64,000 nucleotides of DNA from Amaurobius ferox (GCA_951213105.1 OX578152.1:72739180-72803179), one strand, 5' to 3'. Numbered from the stretch's first letter, positions 10,901 to 23,065 are shown. Program-made: numbers and translations. Notes: generated from the sequence alone by a model not told the origin.

Positions 10901-13627
10901 CGAAGCATGCCAGCAGAAACTATCACGATTTTGACTTAAGAGCACGACTAGAGAAGAATGAAAAACCTACAGACTTGTAGAGTGTCCCGTAGAGATTCCA
11001 AAATAATGGAGATATATCAATGTGCGAGTGCAATCCAAGTACGAGGAGGAGCCACACACCATAGAGTTATGACAGTACTAAGACTAATGCAAGCCTTTAA
11101 GATATGATATAAAGCCCAAGAGAGAAACGAAAAAGATGTCGACTTAAGAGCATACCACAAGAGACGATGATTGAATTTTGACTTCGAAGCATGCCAGCAG
11201 AAACTATCACGATTTTGACTTAAGAGCACGACTAGAGAAGAATGAAAAACCTACAGACTTGTAGAGTGTCCCGTAGAGATTCCAAAATAATGGAGATATA
11301 TCAATGTGCGAGTGCAATCCAAGTACGAGGAGGAGCCACACACCATAGAGTTATGACAGTACTAAGACTAATGCAAGCCTTTGAGATATGATATAAAGCC
11401 CAAGAGAGAAACGAAAAAGATGTCGACTTAAGAGCATACCACAAGAGACGATGATTGAATTTTGACTTCGAATCATGCCAGCAGAAACTATCACGATTTT
11501 GACTTAAGAGCACGACTAGAGAAGAATGAAAAACCTACAGACTTGTAGAGTGTCCCGTAGAGATTCCAAAATAATGGAGATATATCAATGTGCGAGTGCA
11601 ATCCAAGTACGAGGAGGAGCCACACACCATAGAGTTATGACAGTACTAAGACTAATGCAAGCCTTTGAGATATGATATAAAGCCCAAGAGAGAAACGAAA
11701 AAGATGTCGACTTAAGAGCATACCACAAGAGACGATGATTGAATTTTGACTTCGAAGCATGCCAGCAGAAACTATCACGATTTTGACTTAAGAGCACGAC
11801 TAGAGAAGAATGAAAAACCTACAGACTTGTAGAGTGTCCCGTAGAGATTCCAAAATAATGGAGATATATCAATGTGCGAGTGCAATCCAAGTACGAGGAG
11901 GAGCCACACACCATAGAGTTATGACAGTACTAAGACTAATGCAAGCCTTTGAGATATGATATAAAGCCCAAGAGAGAAACGAAAAAGATGTCGACTTAAG
12001 AGCATACCACAAGAGACGATGATTGAATTTTGACTTCGAAGCATGCCAGCAGAAACTATCACGATTTTGACTTAAGAGCACGACTAGAGAAGAATGAAAA
12101 ACCTACAGACTTGTAGAGTGTCCCGTAGAGATTCCAAAATAATGGAGATATATCAATGTGCGAATGCAATCCAAGTACGAGGAGGAGCCACACACCATAG
12201 AGTTATGACAGTACTAAGACTGATGCAAGCCTTTGAGATATGATATAAAGCCCAAGAGAGAAACGAAAAAGATGTCGACTTAAGAGCATACCACAACAGA
12301 CGATGATTGAATTTTGACTTCGAAGCATGCCAGCAGAAACTATCACGATTTTGACTTAAGAGCACGAGTAGAGAAGAATGAAAAACCTACAGACTTGTAG
12401 AGTGTCCCGTAGAGATTCCAAAATAATGGAGATATATCAATGTGCGAGTGCAATCCAAGTACGAGGAGGAGCCACACACCATAGAGTTATGACAGTACTA
12501 AGACTAATGCAAGCCTTTGAGATATGATATAAGGCCCAAGAGAGAAACGAAAAAGATGTCGACTTAAGAGCATACCACAAGAGACGATGATTGAATTTTG
12601 ACTTCGAAGCATGCCAGCAGAAACTATCACGATTTTGACTTAAGAGCACGACTAGAGAAGAATGAAAAACCTACAGACTTGTAGAGTGTCCCGTAGAGGT
12701 TCCAAAATAATGGAGATATATCAATGTGCGAGTGCAATCCAAGTACGAGGAGGAGCCACACACCATAGAGTTATGACAGTACTAAGACTAATGCAAGCCT
12801 TTGAGACATGATATAAAGCCCAAGAGAGAAACGAAAAAGATGTCGACTTAAGAGCATACCACAAGAGACGATGATTGAATTTTGACTTCGAAGCATGCCA
12901 GCAGAAACTATCACGATTTTGACTATAAAGCACGACTAGAGAAGAATGAAAAACCTACAGACTTGTAGAGTGTCCCGTAGAGATTCCAAAATAATGGAGA
13001 TATATCAATGTGCGAGTGCAATCCAAGTACGAGGAGGAGCCACACACCATAGAGTTATGACAGTACTAAGACTAATGCAAGCCTTTGAGATATGATATAA
13101 AGCCCAAGAGAGAAACGAAAAAGATGTCGACTTAAGAGCATACCACAAGAGACGATGATTGAATTTTGACTTCGAAGCATGCCAGCAGAAACTATCACGA
13201 TTTTGACTTAAGAGCACGACTAGAGAAGAATGAAAAACCTACAGACTTGTAGAGTGTCCCGTAGAGGTTCCAAAATAATGGAGATATATCAATGTGCGAG
13301 TGCAATCCAAGTACGAGGAGGAGCCACACACCATAGAGTTATGACAGTACTAAGACTAATGCAAGCCTTTGAGATATGATATAAAGCCCAAGATAGAAAC
13401 GAAAAAGATGTCGACTTAAGAGCATACCACAAGAGACGATGATTGAATTTTGACTTTGAAGCATGCCAGCAGAAACTATCACGATTTTGACTTAAGAGCA
13501 CGACTAGAGAAGAATGAAAAACCTACAGACTTGTAGAGTGTCCCGTAGAGGTTCCAAAATAATGGAGATATATCAATGTGCGAGTGCAATCCGAGTACGA
13601 GGAGGAGCCACACACCATAGAGTTATG

Positions 13628-13905
13628 GGGCGCGGTAGCCCATTGGTTAGCGCGCTGGAGTTGCACTCGGTAGGCCCGGGTTCGATTCCAGCCACTGCCA
13701 AAACTGCCGCCGTGTTCATGCGGAGTACGATCACGTTAAACATGTGGGTCCGAAAGTCCTTCCGAGAGGTTGGTGGTAGGGGAAGGATTGTACGGTCCCT
13801 GTGGATGCCTCCCCCACTGGGTTCCGGTCTAAATTGGGTGGCACTTACCGGCTGTCCAAACAGTCACCTTACATCTTTCTGGTAGGTCGGACGGTCTGGG
13901 TCTCA
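13628..13905 (+). mobile_element. tRNA-headed SINE, full length (right edge, first)
   Basis: Starts GGGCGCGGTAGCCCATTGGT (A box TAGCCCATTGG), has the B box GGTTCGATTCC about 45 bases later, then the family body and a short CAAC tail. Flanked by ACACCATAGAGTTATG on both sides (13612-13627 and 13906-13921). The tRNA part would act as a type 2 Pol III promoter. There is no 5S part. Confidence 0.92.
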
Positions 13906-13921
13906 ACACCATAGAGTTATG

Positions 13922-14210
13922 GGGCGCGGTAGCCCATTGGTTAGCGCGCTTTGAGTTGCACTCGGTAGGCCCGGGTTCGATTCCAACCACTGCCAAAACT
14001 GCCGCCGTGTTCACGCGGAGTACGATCACGTTAAACATGTGGGTCCGTAAGTCCTTCCGAGAGGTTGGTGGTAGGGGAAGGAGGGTACGGTCCCTGTGGA
14101 TGCCTCCCCCCACTGGGTTCCGGTCCAAATTGGGTGGCACTTCCCGGCCGTCCAAACTGTTACCTTACACCTTTCTGGTAGGTCGGACGGTCTGGGTCTC
14201 AACAACAACA
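13922..14210 (+). mobile_element. tRNA-headed SINE, full length (right edge, second)
   Basis: A second copy directly after the first, separated only by the 16-base duplicated target ACACCATAGAGTTATG, which appears a third time at 14211-14226. A and B boxes are intact and the tail is CAACAACAAC. The monomer then resumes at GCAGTACTAAGACTGATGC. Confidence 0.92.
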
Positions 14211-14275
14211 ACACCATAGAGTTATGGCAGTACTAAGACTGATGCAAGCCTTTGAGATATGATACAAAGCCCAAG

Positions 14276-14640
14276 ACTAATTGGAAAGTATGTGCTCAAC
14301 AATAACCACAGGTCCTAGATGCGATAGTAATTTTAATAATTCTGGTCGCATATGTCCCCTCCGCTGCAATAAGTAATGAAAATAAATGTTGTTATTAAAT
14401 GTTTTACCGTTTAAGTTTAAATGGTGTGATCAATTTAGTATTTTATTATTTAATTATTCCTTTACAGGACTCGCACGAAAGGTAAAATAGTTGGAGGGTT
14501 TATAGCGGCACAACAAGCAATGTACATTAAATATAATTCCACTATATAAGAAATAACGGCCATGTCAACTTAATGAATTTAATATTAAAACAATAAATTA
14601 CTAAATGAATAAGAATTAAAAGTGTAACTTTAACTTTTAT
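14276..14640. other. Unassigned sequence right of the satellite
   Basis: AT-rich, with no gene or repeat recognised. Confidence 0.35.
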
Positions 14641-15000
14641 CAATTGAGTGCCACAGAAACCACATCGAAAAACTGTTTAAATATTATTATTTGTCTTTAG
14701 TCACTTTAGTGCCTTGGAAGTGGTGATTTGGAATGAAACGATTAACTCAAAAATCACTTTTGCACATCTTTCATATTATTGCATATTTCTTTCTTTCATA
14801 TTTATTACGAATAAACTAAACACTACTTTAATGCTCTAAATAGAACGCAAAATGTTAAAAATGGGAGAGATCAAATGTGAACACGGTAATATACACTATT
14901 GAAACAATTTCGGCAATTGACAGTTAAATATTTTCGATATTTTCTAAATAACGCGTATTTTCAATAATTGAAATTAATTGCCGGAATTTTCAATATGTTT
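14640..15000 (+). repeat. Partial copy of the Tc1-relic non-coding segment
   Basis: Matches 215-560 and 5630-5970 in order: CACTTTAGTGCCTTGGAA, GGTGATTTGGAATGAAAC, CATATTTATTACGAATAAA, TAAATAACGCGTATTTTC. It ends before the transposase part. Confidence 0.6.
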
Positions 15001-16015
15001 CATTTCCTATACGTATCAGGGCCACCGTATCTTCGACAGGGCTCCTATACAAAAGAAAAGTACAGTCGTCAATGGCACAGCAACATAGTGCTAATTAATT
15101 TTGACACAAAATTTTGACTCAAGGTCTAAAGTACCCAGGAGAGAGGATGGAATCTCCCTTAATATTAAAAAAATATAGAAGAAAAAATGAGTTTCATAAT
15201 AAGATAGCGTTAAATCGACGTGGTGCTTGGGGGTGGAGGGGGACGATGCCCGATTTAATGCTCATCTTTAAATCTTCAGAAAGAAAAACTAGATCCCCCA
15301 AAAGCACTAGTGGAGTTAGAAAAAAATATAAGCTGGGTAGAGTTGGGAATGGGTCTGGGTAGAGTAGAGAAGGAGCTCGGGGAATAAATTTTGACTGTAC
15401 CTCTTTTCCAATAAACCTTATGGATTGAAACGCCATTGTGCTTCCAAATCGATACAGCGACTATTGCGAGGGCACCACTCACATTAACCTTGCTGCGTCG
15501 CTGCCAAGGAAATTAGATCACCATTCTTTATTCGTAATCCTAGAGCCATACAGTAAAACCAAATGTATCATTAAACACTTAATAATACCTGCTATAAATT
15601 AATGAGCAATTAGTTTTAATAAAAGATCGTCTTCATATCCACCAACTAGATTTTTTTAAGAGCGACACCCACTTTTGATAACAGGTTCTGCTTCTCCGGG
15701 TCAAAGCACCAACACTTTTGTACCATTTATATTCACTCTGTTGCAAAATAATATACAAACCCATTAAACATTTGAGCTAAAGCCGCCGAACTCGACATGC
15801 ACACGTCGTTTTAAGAGTTATGCAAATGATCAAACTGTCAGCGCAAAAGTTGTTACAGAGCTCACACAATGCGAATGAGAACGAGGAATCATGCAGCATT
15901 TAAAACGATTGGTAATCTCACTCACTTGCAATTGGAACTGAATTTTCGACTTTGATACTGCAAATTGTGTACAAAGATGCCTTTGAGACATATTCGAAAG
16001 TGCTAGGGACAATTG
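15001..16015. other. Unassigned sequence, no supported gene
   Basis: Overlapping short frames on both strands at 15110-15480 show no recognisable domain. The purine-rich segment at 15290-15380 is low complexity. I see no convincing feature. Confidence 0.35.
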
Positions 16016-16019
16016 TCAG

Positions 16020-17130
16020 ATTTAAAGAGCGGTCCCATCATAGGCCTAAGGGAAGCTGGTTGGTCCAAGAAACGTATCAGTCGCCATCTTGGTCGGAGCG
16101 ATAAGGTAGTTGCTCGGTGTTGGCAACAGTGGATCAGATAAGGCACATGCAGCCATAGCAAAGATCAAGGACGCCCCAGACAAACAACTGCTCTAGAGGA
16201 GCCGCGTTCTTGTATCAAGGTTTGCATCTTGCATCAAGGCATACCATGCGGAGACGATCAACAGAAGGTGAGATTAGTTTTCGAATTCCACAAAGGCGCC
16301 TTGCACTGGCCCCTCAACACAGACAAGGCCGTCTGTTACGGTGCCGAGAAAGATCAACCTGAACAGTGTAGGATTAGCGTCTGACGAATCCCACTTATCT
16401 CACAGTGCTGATGATCGCCGCCTACCGGTGTGCAAATAGACTGGCGATCATTCTAATCCCGCATTTGTTGTTGAGCGGCACACGACCATCACACGTGGTG
16501 TGACAGTTTGGGAATTGATCTCGTGGGGCAGCCGATCTCCTCTAGTTATGCTGCTAGCCAATCTGACGGCTCGCTTGTACGTCGACGATATTCTGAAGCC
16601 GATTGTTCTGAGTATGCTGCCAAGCCACCTAGGTTCATTTTAACAACAAAACAACGCTCGACCACATACTGCACAACATTCTCAATGTCTTCGAGGATGT
16701 AATGCCATTTCATGGCCATCCAGGTCCCCAGACCTATCAATAATAAAACACGTATATGACATGTTGGGACAGCAATTGCATCTTTCACAAATGTATCTAA
16801 TGACATTGTAATACTCATTCAAATAATCGGTCTTCATGAACAATATTCTTCATAAAGAACAATTCGTCGTTCCCTCTGCTTCGAATGTCTTTCTCTCCGC
16901 TTGCAAAGGTAACCAGAATAAAATATGTACCAGAACTGGCGGTAAAACGACGTTTACCGTGCGATTTGAAAAAAAACGGACATGGCGCAGTTCACTCTTC
17001 GGATTTTCTCGTGTGATACATGCTGAGCCGGCAATCGCAGCCTTCTCAGAATACCACTGCATTAGCTGACCGCTATATTTGTAGCAGAATCTTCCCCAGA
17101 GGGACATAGGGTACTTAATTGCCTCTATTC
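16020..17130 (+). pseudogene. Tc1-like transposase, near full-length but heavily decayed (copy C)
   Basis: A helix-turn-helix region reads RIIGLREAGWSKKRISRHLG then RSDKVVARCWQQW, the N-terminal DNA-binding part typical of Tc1-like transposases in arthropods. Fragments of the catalytic core follow in changing frames. Near 16640 the second-Asp block reads QQNNARPHTAQ (Asp to Asn), and near 16720 the third block reads SRSPDLSIIKHV (Glu to Lys). Two of the three catalytic acids are therefore lost, besides many stops and frameshifts. The end of the element (about 17200-17280) matches 890-960. A different length of the transposase is kept here than in copies A and B. Confidence 0.75.
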
Positions 17131-17304
17131 TGCACCGAATATCGTCTTGTAAAGCTGCCAGAGGAGGATTTCCCACTTACTAAAATATCATCTTCTTGTT
17201 GCCCCCATTTCTTAATAAAACGTTTGGTGCTCCCTAATTCCAATCATTTGTATATCTCCTCTCACAAATACATACATGCCGAGTTTCGCGGATGTACTCA
17301 ATTT

Positions 17305-17307
<3 letters not shown>

Positions 17308-17359
<52 letters not shown>

Positions 17360-17382
17360 TATATTATATATATATATATATA

Positions 17383-17446
<64 letters not shown>

Positions 17447-17485
17447 TATATATATTATATTATATATATATATATATATTTATAT

Positions 17486-17525
<40 letters not shown>
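17308..17525 (+). repeat. (TA)n microsatellite
   Basis: About 215 bases of almost pure TA, interrupted by a few TTATATT steps. Long translated frames across it (Tyr-Ile repeats) are artefacts. Confidence 0.97.
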
Positions 17526-17527
<2 letters not shown>

Positions 17528-17530
<3 letters not shown>

Positions 17531-17734
17531 ATAAAAAGAATTTTAGAATTGAAAAAAGAAGGAAGGCTTAGCGAGAAGCTTACTCAATGGCGGTAAGGGG
17601 TTGTGACCTTACACCCCAGTTGTCAACAAGCTTGTCATAAATGCCGCGGCATTGCACTCCTGGACGCCAGCCCTGGCTGAAGCCAACCCCCGGAGCCTTC
17701 CTTCTTTTTTCAATTCTAAGATTCTTTTTATACT
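17528..17734. mobile_element. Inverted-repeat element between two (TA)n tracts
   Basis: Two 41-bp arms (17528-17568 and 17694-17734; start AGTATAAAAAGAAT, end AGAAGGAAGGCT) are reverse complements with one mismatch. The 125-bp centre is GC-rich (CTTACACCCCAG, GGACGCCAGCCCTGGC). Both sides run into TA repeats, so the insertion target may have been (TA)n. The size and symmetry suggest a MITE or foldback element. There is no coding capacity. Confidence 0.7.
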
Positions 17735-17825
17735 TTTTATATTTATATCATGTATAGTATTTATAGCTGCTTCGCGCATATATGCTATAACACTTCAATA
17801 TCTTTAATAACTTTCATTTTCCATC

Positions 17826-18010
<185 letters not shown>

Positions 18011-18040
18011 TAAACTAGAAAAGTATAAAAATGAAAGAAA

Positions 18041-18129
18041 GCAATATATGAAAGAATGGCCGGGGGGGGGTTGTGACCCCCGGCCATTCTCGGTAGCCGA
18101 TACAACACTCCCGGTAGCCGATATATTGC
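18041..18129. repeat. GC-rich hairpin with nested arms
   Basis: Outer arms GCAATATAT / ATATATTGC (18041-18049 and 18121-18129) enclose a perfect 14-bp GC stem (18053-18066 with 18077-18090, AGAATGGCCGGGGG / CCCCCGGCCATTCT). The remaining part holds a short direct repeat, CGGTAGCCGATA. The GTGACCCCC core resembles the centre of the element at 17528 and the GC-rich tract at 22385-22480. Confidence 0.7.
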
Positions 18130-18454
18130 ACAAAAATGAATACCGAAGTATCAAAAATTTAAAAATGATTTTAAGATGGAGGTTGCAGAACATAAAAATG
18201 TGTGGAGTACTCAGAAGACTCATATACTAAACTGTACTATTGTCAAACCCTCACAAAACATATGGCGATAAGAATCCAAACATATAGATTTTAATTATCG
18301 AAGCAGATACCGTACCATAACCCAAATGCACCATCTTGACGAATCCAGCACTGATACATTCACCTGTCAATATCTATTGTAAAAAGGAGTGTACTCATTC
18401 TTTACCTGTGTAGAGATGGCACAAACTCCCAAACGTAATTAATACACGTTTTTA

Positions 18455-18640
18455 ATACACGAGAGCGAGCGACATCTGAAAGAGACCGTTTCGAAAAATG
18501 ATTTTTTGAAATTGTTTCTCGAAATCCTATTTTCCCAACATGGTGGCTTACGTTTCTGGAAAGATGAGCCTAAAATCTATAAAAGTTCGTCAAACAAATA
18601 TCGTCATCAAAATCGTCATCAAAAACTGGGAGTTTCAGGA
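18455..18640 (+). repeat. Dispersed repeat, pair with 1438-1625
   Basis: Shares GCGAGCGACATCT, CGTTTCGAAAAATGATTTTT, GGTGGCTTACGTTTCTGGAA and CCTAAAATCTATAAAAG with the segment near 1450-1600. Confidence 0.5.
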
Positions 18641-19201
18641 AAAACCAGTAGCTTTGGTAGCTATGGCTAAATGTTCGCACAGTGCTAAATGTTTGTCCAC
18701 GTCACAGCACTTAACGAAGCTGAGCATTTGTCTTGTTAACGAGTTAACTTTGTCGAACGAGTTAACGAGTTAACTTTCTTGTTAACTTTGTTAACGAGAT
18801 CGCTGTCCCAAAATTTTAAATTATCAGCTACAGGCACTGCAATCCCTTTTATTCTATCGGGCATGATCACTTTACTGCTGATAGATCCAACATGTACACT
18901 CATGGACCTGGCCTTTCAAAGTTATTGGGGGTGCTTAAAGACTTTGCTGGGAACTTTGCATCCACATACATACACCACACATAGACACAGACAGAAATAT
19001 TTATAAAGTGTTATATATGAGTTCAGGATGTTTTAAAAATTCTTATTTGTTAAAGTCTTTGACTCTGCTACGATGTATCCCCTAGAATCGTGGGTGTAAG
19101 CTCAGGATAAAAGAATGAGTCGAAATTTTTGGAGAAATGACACATTTATTCACAATCACAGCGTAAACAGGAACATTATACTGTAAAATAGAACTTAGAT
19201 G

Positions 19202-19253
19202 CTCCACTAATTTCATAAAATAACGGATACTATATTTTATGAAATTAGTGGAG
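19202..19253. repeat. Perfect 21-bp inverted repeat (hairpin)
   Basis: Arms 19202-19222 and 19233-19253 are exact reverse complements (CTCCACTAATTTCATAAAAT followed by A), separated by a 10-base loop, ACGGATACTA. No gene is adjacent. The flanks (18640-19200 and 19254-20100) hold nothing recognisable. Confidence 0.9.
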
Positions 19254-20449
19254 ATATAAATAACTATATAATTATAGAGTTTATAAATAACTATTTTTCA
19301 AAACATTAACGTATTTAATTTCACAAATCAGCGGTATTCTCAAAATATCGACGAATATCAGAATTCAATGTAGCTCGTATCATGTTAGCTGCTTTCGAAC
19401 AGAGCGATGACTCCTTTTTTAGATTCTTTATGGAAAGTTCTGGAAATCTCTCATGTCTCGTAGAATATTGGTTATTTGGAGGTGTTTCTCGAACCTTCCA
19501 AATATCGCCAAATAGTCGTACATCGTCAAATCTGGCAAACCTTCATTCGAACTTCAGCACTTGGCAACCCTAGAGTCACATCATCGGGAAGGTTACCTGT
19601 ACGGGTGTTTTCTCCGTTTGCTTTTCAAAGAGGACTCCAGTGAAAACATTTAACACTTACGTAACAATTCGAATATTTTCGTGACAATAATAACTTATCT
19701 ATATAATAGCATGAGAAAGTAAAAATGCAACTTTGTAGAAAAATCCATGCATTCGACAAATATGTTTTTTTTTCTTTTTATCTTTATGCACTTTTTTTTT
19801 TAATGAAGAACTGCTTTCATGGATAACTCTTCAACTACAAACGTTACACATACATGAACATATTTCAAAAATCTTAATACACTGTTGTGGCATTTGCCGT
19901 GAAATGTATTTTCACTGCTAGTAATGGGGGAAAAAAAATTTAACCTTTTAAAAGAAAATTGAACATGTAATCCGATTTACTGCAGTAAATTGATTTCAGT
20001 CTATAAATTTCGTTTTCAATAACGAACGTAACCATTTTCTCCCGGGAAAAAAATGTTAGGTGCCTTTAATGCTTTCTTTAAGAGAATATTCGGGAACTGC
20101 TAAAAAATGATCGAATTAAATAGTAAAAAGCACTTCATTTGCTTTAGAGAAGTAAAGTACAATGCAATAACTTTCCTTAACAGCATTGTTGATTTAAATC
20201 AACTTGATTTAAATCAACTTGATTTAAATCACGACTTAAATCTGATTTTTAAAAAAATAAATCAATTATTCCAAAAAATGAGTCGGCAAATGGATAAAAT
20301 CATAAAATTTAATTTAATATTATTTTCAAACCTTCTAATAAACTCAGAAATTCTGATTTTATATTAAGGATATAAGTCTCATAATTAAGATATATATATA
20401 TATATATATATATTAATAGGTAACAATTAAAACATACAAGGAGTTTTTC

Positions 20450-22136
20450 ATGGTAAAATTCAGCAATAAAAAATACGACAATATACCATTGTTACGTATT
20501 GTTAACAATTGCATAAAATTGTTACCTATTAAAAATGTAAAAGTGTGTGTCACATATAAATACAATACACCCATAGGGCGTAAGATTTTCAATTATAATA
20601 AATTTTGTTGTGAAATGAAGAGGGAGGACATCGGGAATTGTGATTGCGATTGCGATAGTATGAAATGTTATATTTAGCCCACTTTGAAACAGGTTATTAC
20701 CGGTAATTTAGACATAATACTTTCTGCGGACTTGAGAGATCTTATGAAAAAAGGAACTAAATGCAGATTTCAGGAAAGTTGGAAAGTAATCGAAAATTTC
20801 AATGGGGATGTAGAAAACTTTATTTATAAAATGGCTGTTATACAGCTTTCCTATCTCAACTTTCGATGAATGGAAACATCAGGTTATTAAAGCATTTAAC
20901 TTGCGTTACTGGAAGAATTCTGATAATATACATCGTGAAAGATTTAGTGTCGAAGAAATAAGAGAATTACAGGGCAGGTATATTGTCACTTAAGTGGGTA
21001 AAGTGACGTCCTATTATGCTATTACATGTAGGAAATTCTATCATAGTACTTTGCTGGAACACTATAAGAATGACACTATGTATAAACAACTGAGTATATC
21101 AAGAAGATCAATCGAAAATCGTATAGTAACAATCTATAAAAAAATTGGATGTGATCTGAAACAACTGCGATTTCCATACTTAACCCTCATACCAAAACTT
21201 CACAAGAAACCTATAAAATTCCGACAGGTAACCGTCGTATACAAAACATATTTAAAGCCAGCTAATGATAAATTACTTAAAATCTTAAAATATGTAATTA
21301 CCATAATAAAAAAACAAGGAGCTCATATTGTATCTAATAGTTTTGAAGTTAAAAAAACGCTGGAAAATATGACAGATGAAGTTTACTATAAAATTTACGA
21401 TTTTTCAGATCTTTTTAACAATATAAACATAAATGACCTTTTCGATATTTTAATGATAACTTTTGAAAAATATGATTTATAGACTTTCCTGAATTACAAT
21501 AAATATCAAAACTTGGTACAAATGGTTCTTTTCGAAACCGTTTTGTTTAATGGCATGGATTTTTATAAACAACAATTTGGTATACCTATGGGGGGTAGTT
21601 GCTCATCCATATTGGCAGATATCTATTTGAATAGCTATGAATCAGGAACACACATCTTAAAAGAAATTATATTCATGAGATACGTTGACGATGTGTTGAC
21701 AGCTTGCGAGGAAGAGGATTACGCGGTGGATTTTAGTTTTTATCCAAGCGGTTTAAATCTGATCGAAAACACCAAAAAAGATGGCGCAATCGTTAATTTG
21801 TTGGATCTTAGTATTGTTAATAATAAACGAGACGGAAAACATCATAAAACATTTTTTCGTATCTATGATAAACGCAACGATTTTTAATTTGAATTTAATT
21901 ATCTTGTTCCTTGGACATCTAATCTCAATAAACGAGTGTTTAGAAACGTCATTAGGAATTATCTGATCAGAAGTAGAAGATTGAACACAAAGACAGAAGA
22001 CCAATATTCGTGTTTGAAAAGATATTTTGAGGAAGCCCGTAGGGTTGGATATCCCAGGGGATTCCTTTGTGGCATCACATCGGATTTTTACAATATCGAT
22101 ATACAAGAGTGCAAATTAAGACTTACGGATTTTTAG
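20450..22136 (+). pseudogene. Reverse transcriptase of a retroelement (YVDD type, Penelope-like or related), broken
   Basis: Several frames must be joined. In order: a Cys-rich CDCDCDS stretch near 20650; QVITGNLDIILSADLRDLM with KGTKCR (20690-20760); LIPKLHKKP (21188), the RT fingers; DFSDLFNNI (near 21400), which holds the first catalytic Asp of motif A; FGIPMGGSCSSILADIYL (21570); FMRYVDDVLTA (21670), which holds the catalytic DD; then YDKRNDF followed in frame, after a stop, by FEFNYLVPWTSN and GYPRGFLCG. The GIPMG and YVDD motifs and the F-N-I after motif A resemble Penelope-like and related RTs more than LINE or LTR RTs. At least one frameshift (near 20860) and four in-frame stops inactivate it. 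No integrase, RNase H or GIY-YIG domain is visible. (TA)n tracts lie on both sides (20390-20413 and 22638-22660). Confidence 0.75.
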
Positions 22137-22384
22137 TTGAATCTGTGGCAACGGTATACAGTATATAAACAGAGATTCATCGGTTCTCGGAGTTATTCTG
22201 GTGATGAAGGGGATGGGGTAGAGCGTTTGTGTGTTGAGTTAGATGGATTTATTGGTAGCATTGGTGGTGTTGGCGTGAAGTGGATTCGATTGGTTTCACA
22301 TAAGGTATTTCTTTTGGATTTTGATTAATTTCTGTGTCTTTATTTTCGGCAATTACTTTAGTCGCAAGGACTTTCTATGAACGG

Positions 22385-22482
22385 TGCCGGTTTTCCGGGA
22401 GTGTTTGCCCCGGCACTCAAAGCATGCTTTTAACCGGGGAGTGGGGGTCACACCCCCCCCCCCCCACAACCACTTTTTGGTA
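22385..22482 (+). repeat. GC-rich tract with poly-C and short inverted repeats
   Basis: Contains GGTGCCGG ... CCGGCAC arms and GTGGGGGTCACACCCCCC followed by a long C run, in otherwise AT-rich DNA downstream of the RT relic. The following TGCTGCTTTTCGCATA resembles CTGCTTCGCGCATA at 17768, so the 3' flank of the RT element and the 17.5-18.1 kb region may be the same family. Confidence 0.5.
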
Positions 22483-23065
22483 CTGTTCATTCTTTGATTG
22501 AATTTTATATCGTGCATAAAATTGTTATTGCTGCTTTTCGCATACTCTTTTATCTTTTATTGTTTAACTGGTATACATTGCCTTATTGGTAATATTATTC
22601 CAAACATTAGTTTAAAAGTTTTTAAAGTTTAAATTTATGTATATATATATATATATATATTGTAAGGAGAAATTTATGAAGAGCCTTCATATGTTGTCAA
22701 GTGATGTCACTTCATTTTCATTAGAACTATTAAGCATTTTTAGTATTTTTATACGTTCCGTTCAGTCATACGAATTTTCGGAAAATTTGAACTGGCATTC
22801 TTTAGTGGATTCCTTGATCCCCTCCAAAATTCTATGCTAAATGCGTACTAGTCACTCTTAAACACTATTTATAGCCCATCCTGAGAAATAGATATTGCAA
22901 GGAATTATAAATTGCATATTAAAATTTAAAAATAAGTATTAATTACAATTTAAACAAGTATTAAATACAATTTAAACAGGTATTAAATACACATTTAAAC
23001 AAGTATTAAATGCAAGTATTAAATACATATGAGCCTGTTTCCACGGTAATTTTTCATATAGCCAC

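Larger units (their letters stand above)
7442..14275 (+). repeat. 284-bp satellite DNA array
   Basis: A tandem array with an exact 284-bp period. Nineteen regular consecutive monomers run from about 7937 to 13560, with degenerate or SINE-interrupted monomers at both ends. Neighbouring monomers differ by one or a few bases, which points to recent homogenisation. A 70-codon minus-strand frame recurs in every regular monomer, but its variants are mostly amino-acid-changing, so it looks incidental. Four private variants shared by monomers exactly 2272 bp (8 units) apart show a higher-order duplication inside the array. Each monomer also contains two or three diverged copies of a 37-39-bp subunit starting GACTT. 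I see no evidence for centromeric or other function. Confidence 0.95.

Noticed and set aside
8177..13501. 70-codon minus-strand frame repeated in 19 satellite monomers, as if a multi-copy small-protein gene
   Set aside because: The frame is kept because monomers are nearly identical. The few variants are mostly amino-acid-changing (for example Cys/Gly, Trp/Leu, Ala/Asp, Ser/Leu), there is no promoter, and no family similarity is seen.
13628..14210. Functional tRNA genes at the SINE heads
   Set aside because: A and B boxes are good, but the acceptor stem and anticodon arm do not fold, and the sequence continues into the SINE body and tail.
13514..14217. Protein-coding frames of 87-123 codons across the SINE pair
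   Set aside because: Overlapping frames on both strands of a GC-richer SINE body; the same peptides appear at every SINE copy.
15114..15482. Overlapping frames on both strands as a small gene
   Set aside because: No domain or conserved paralogue; purine-rich low-complexity sequence explains the lack of stops.
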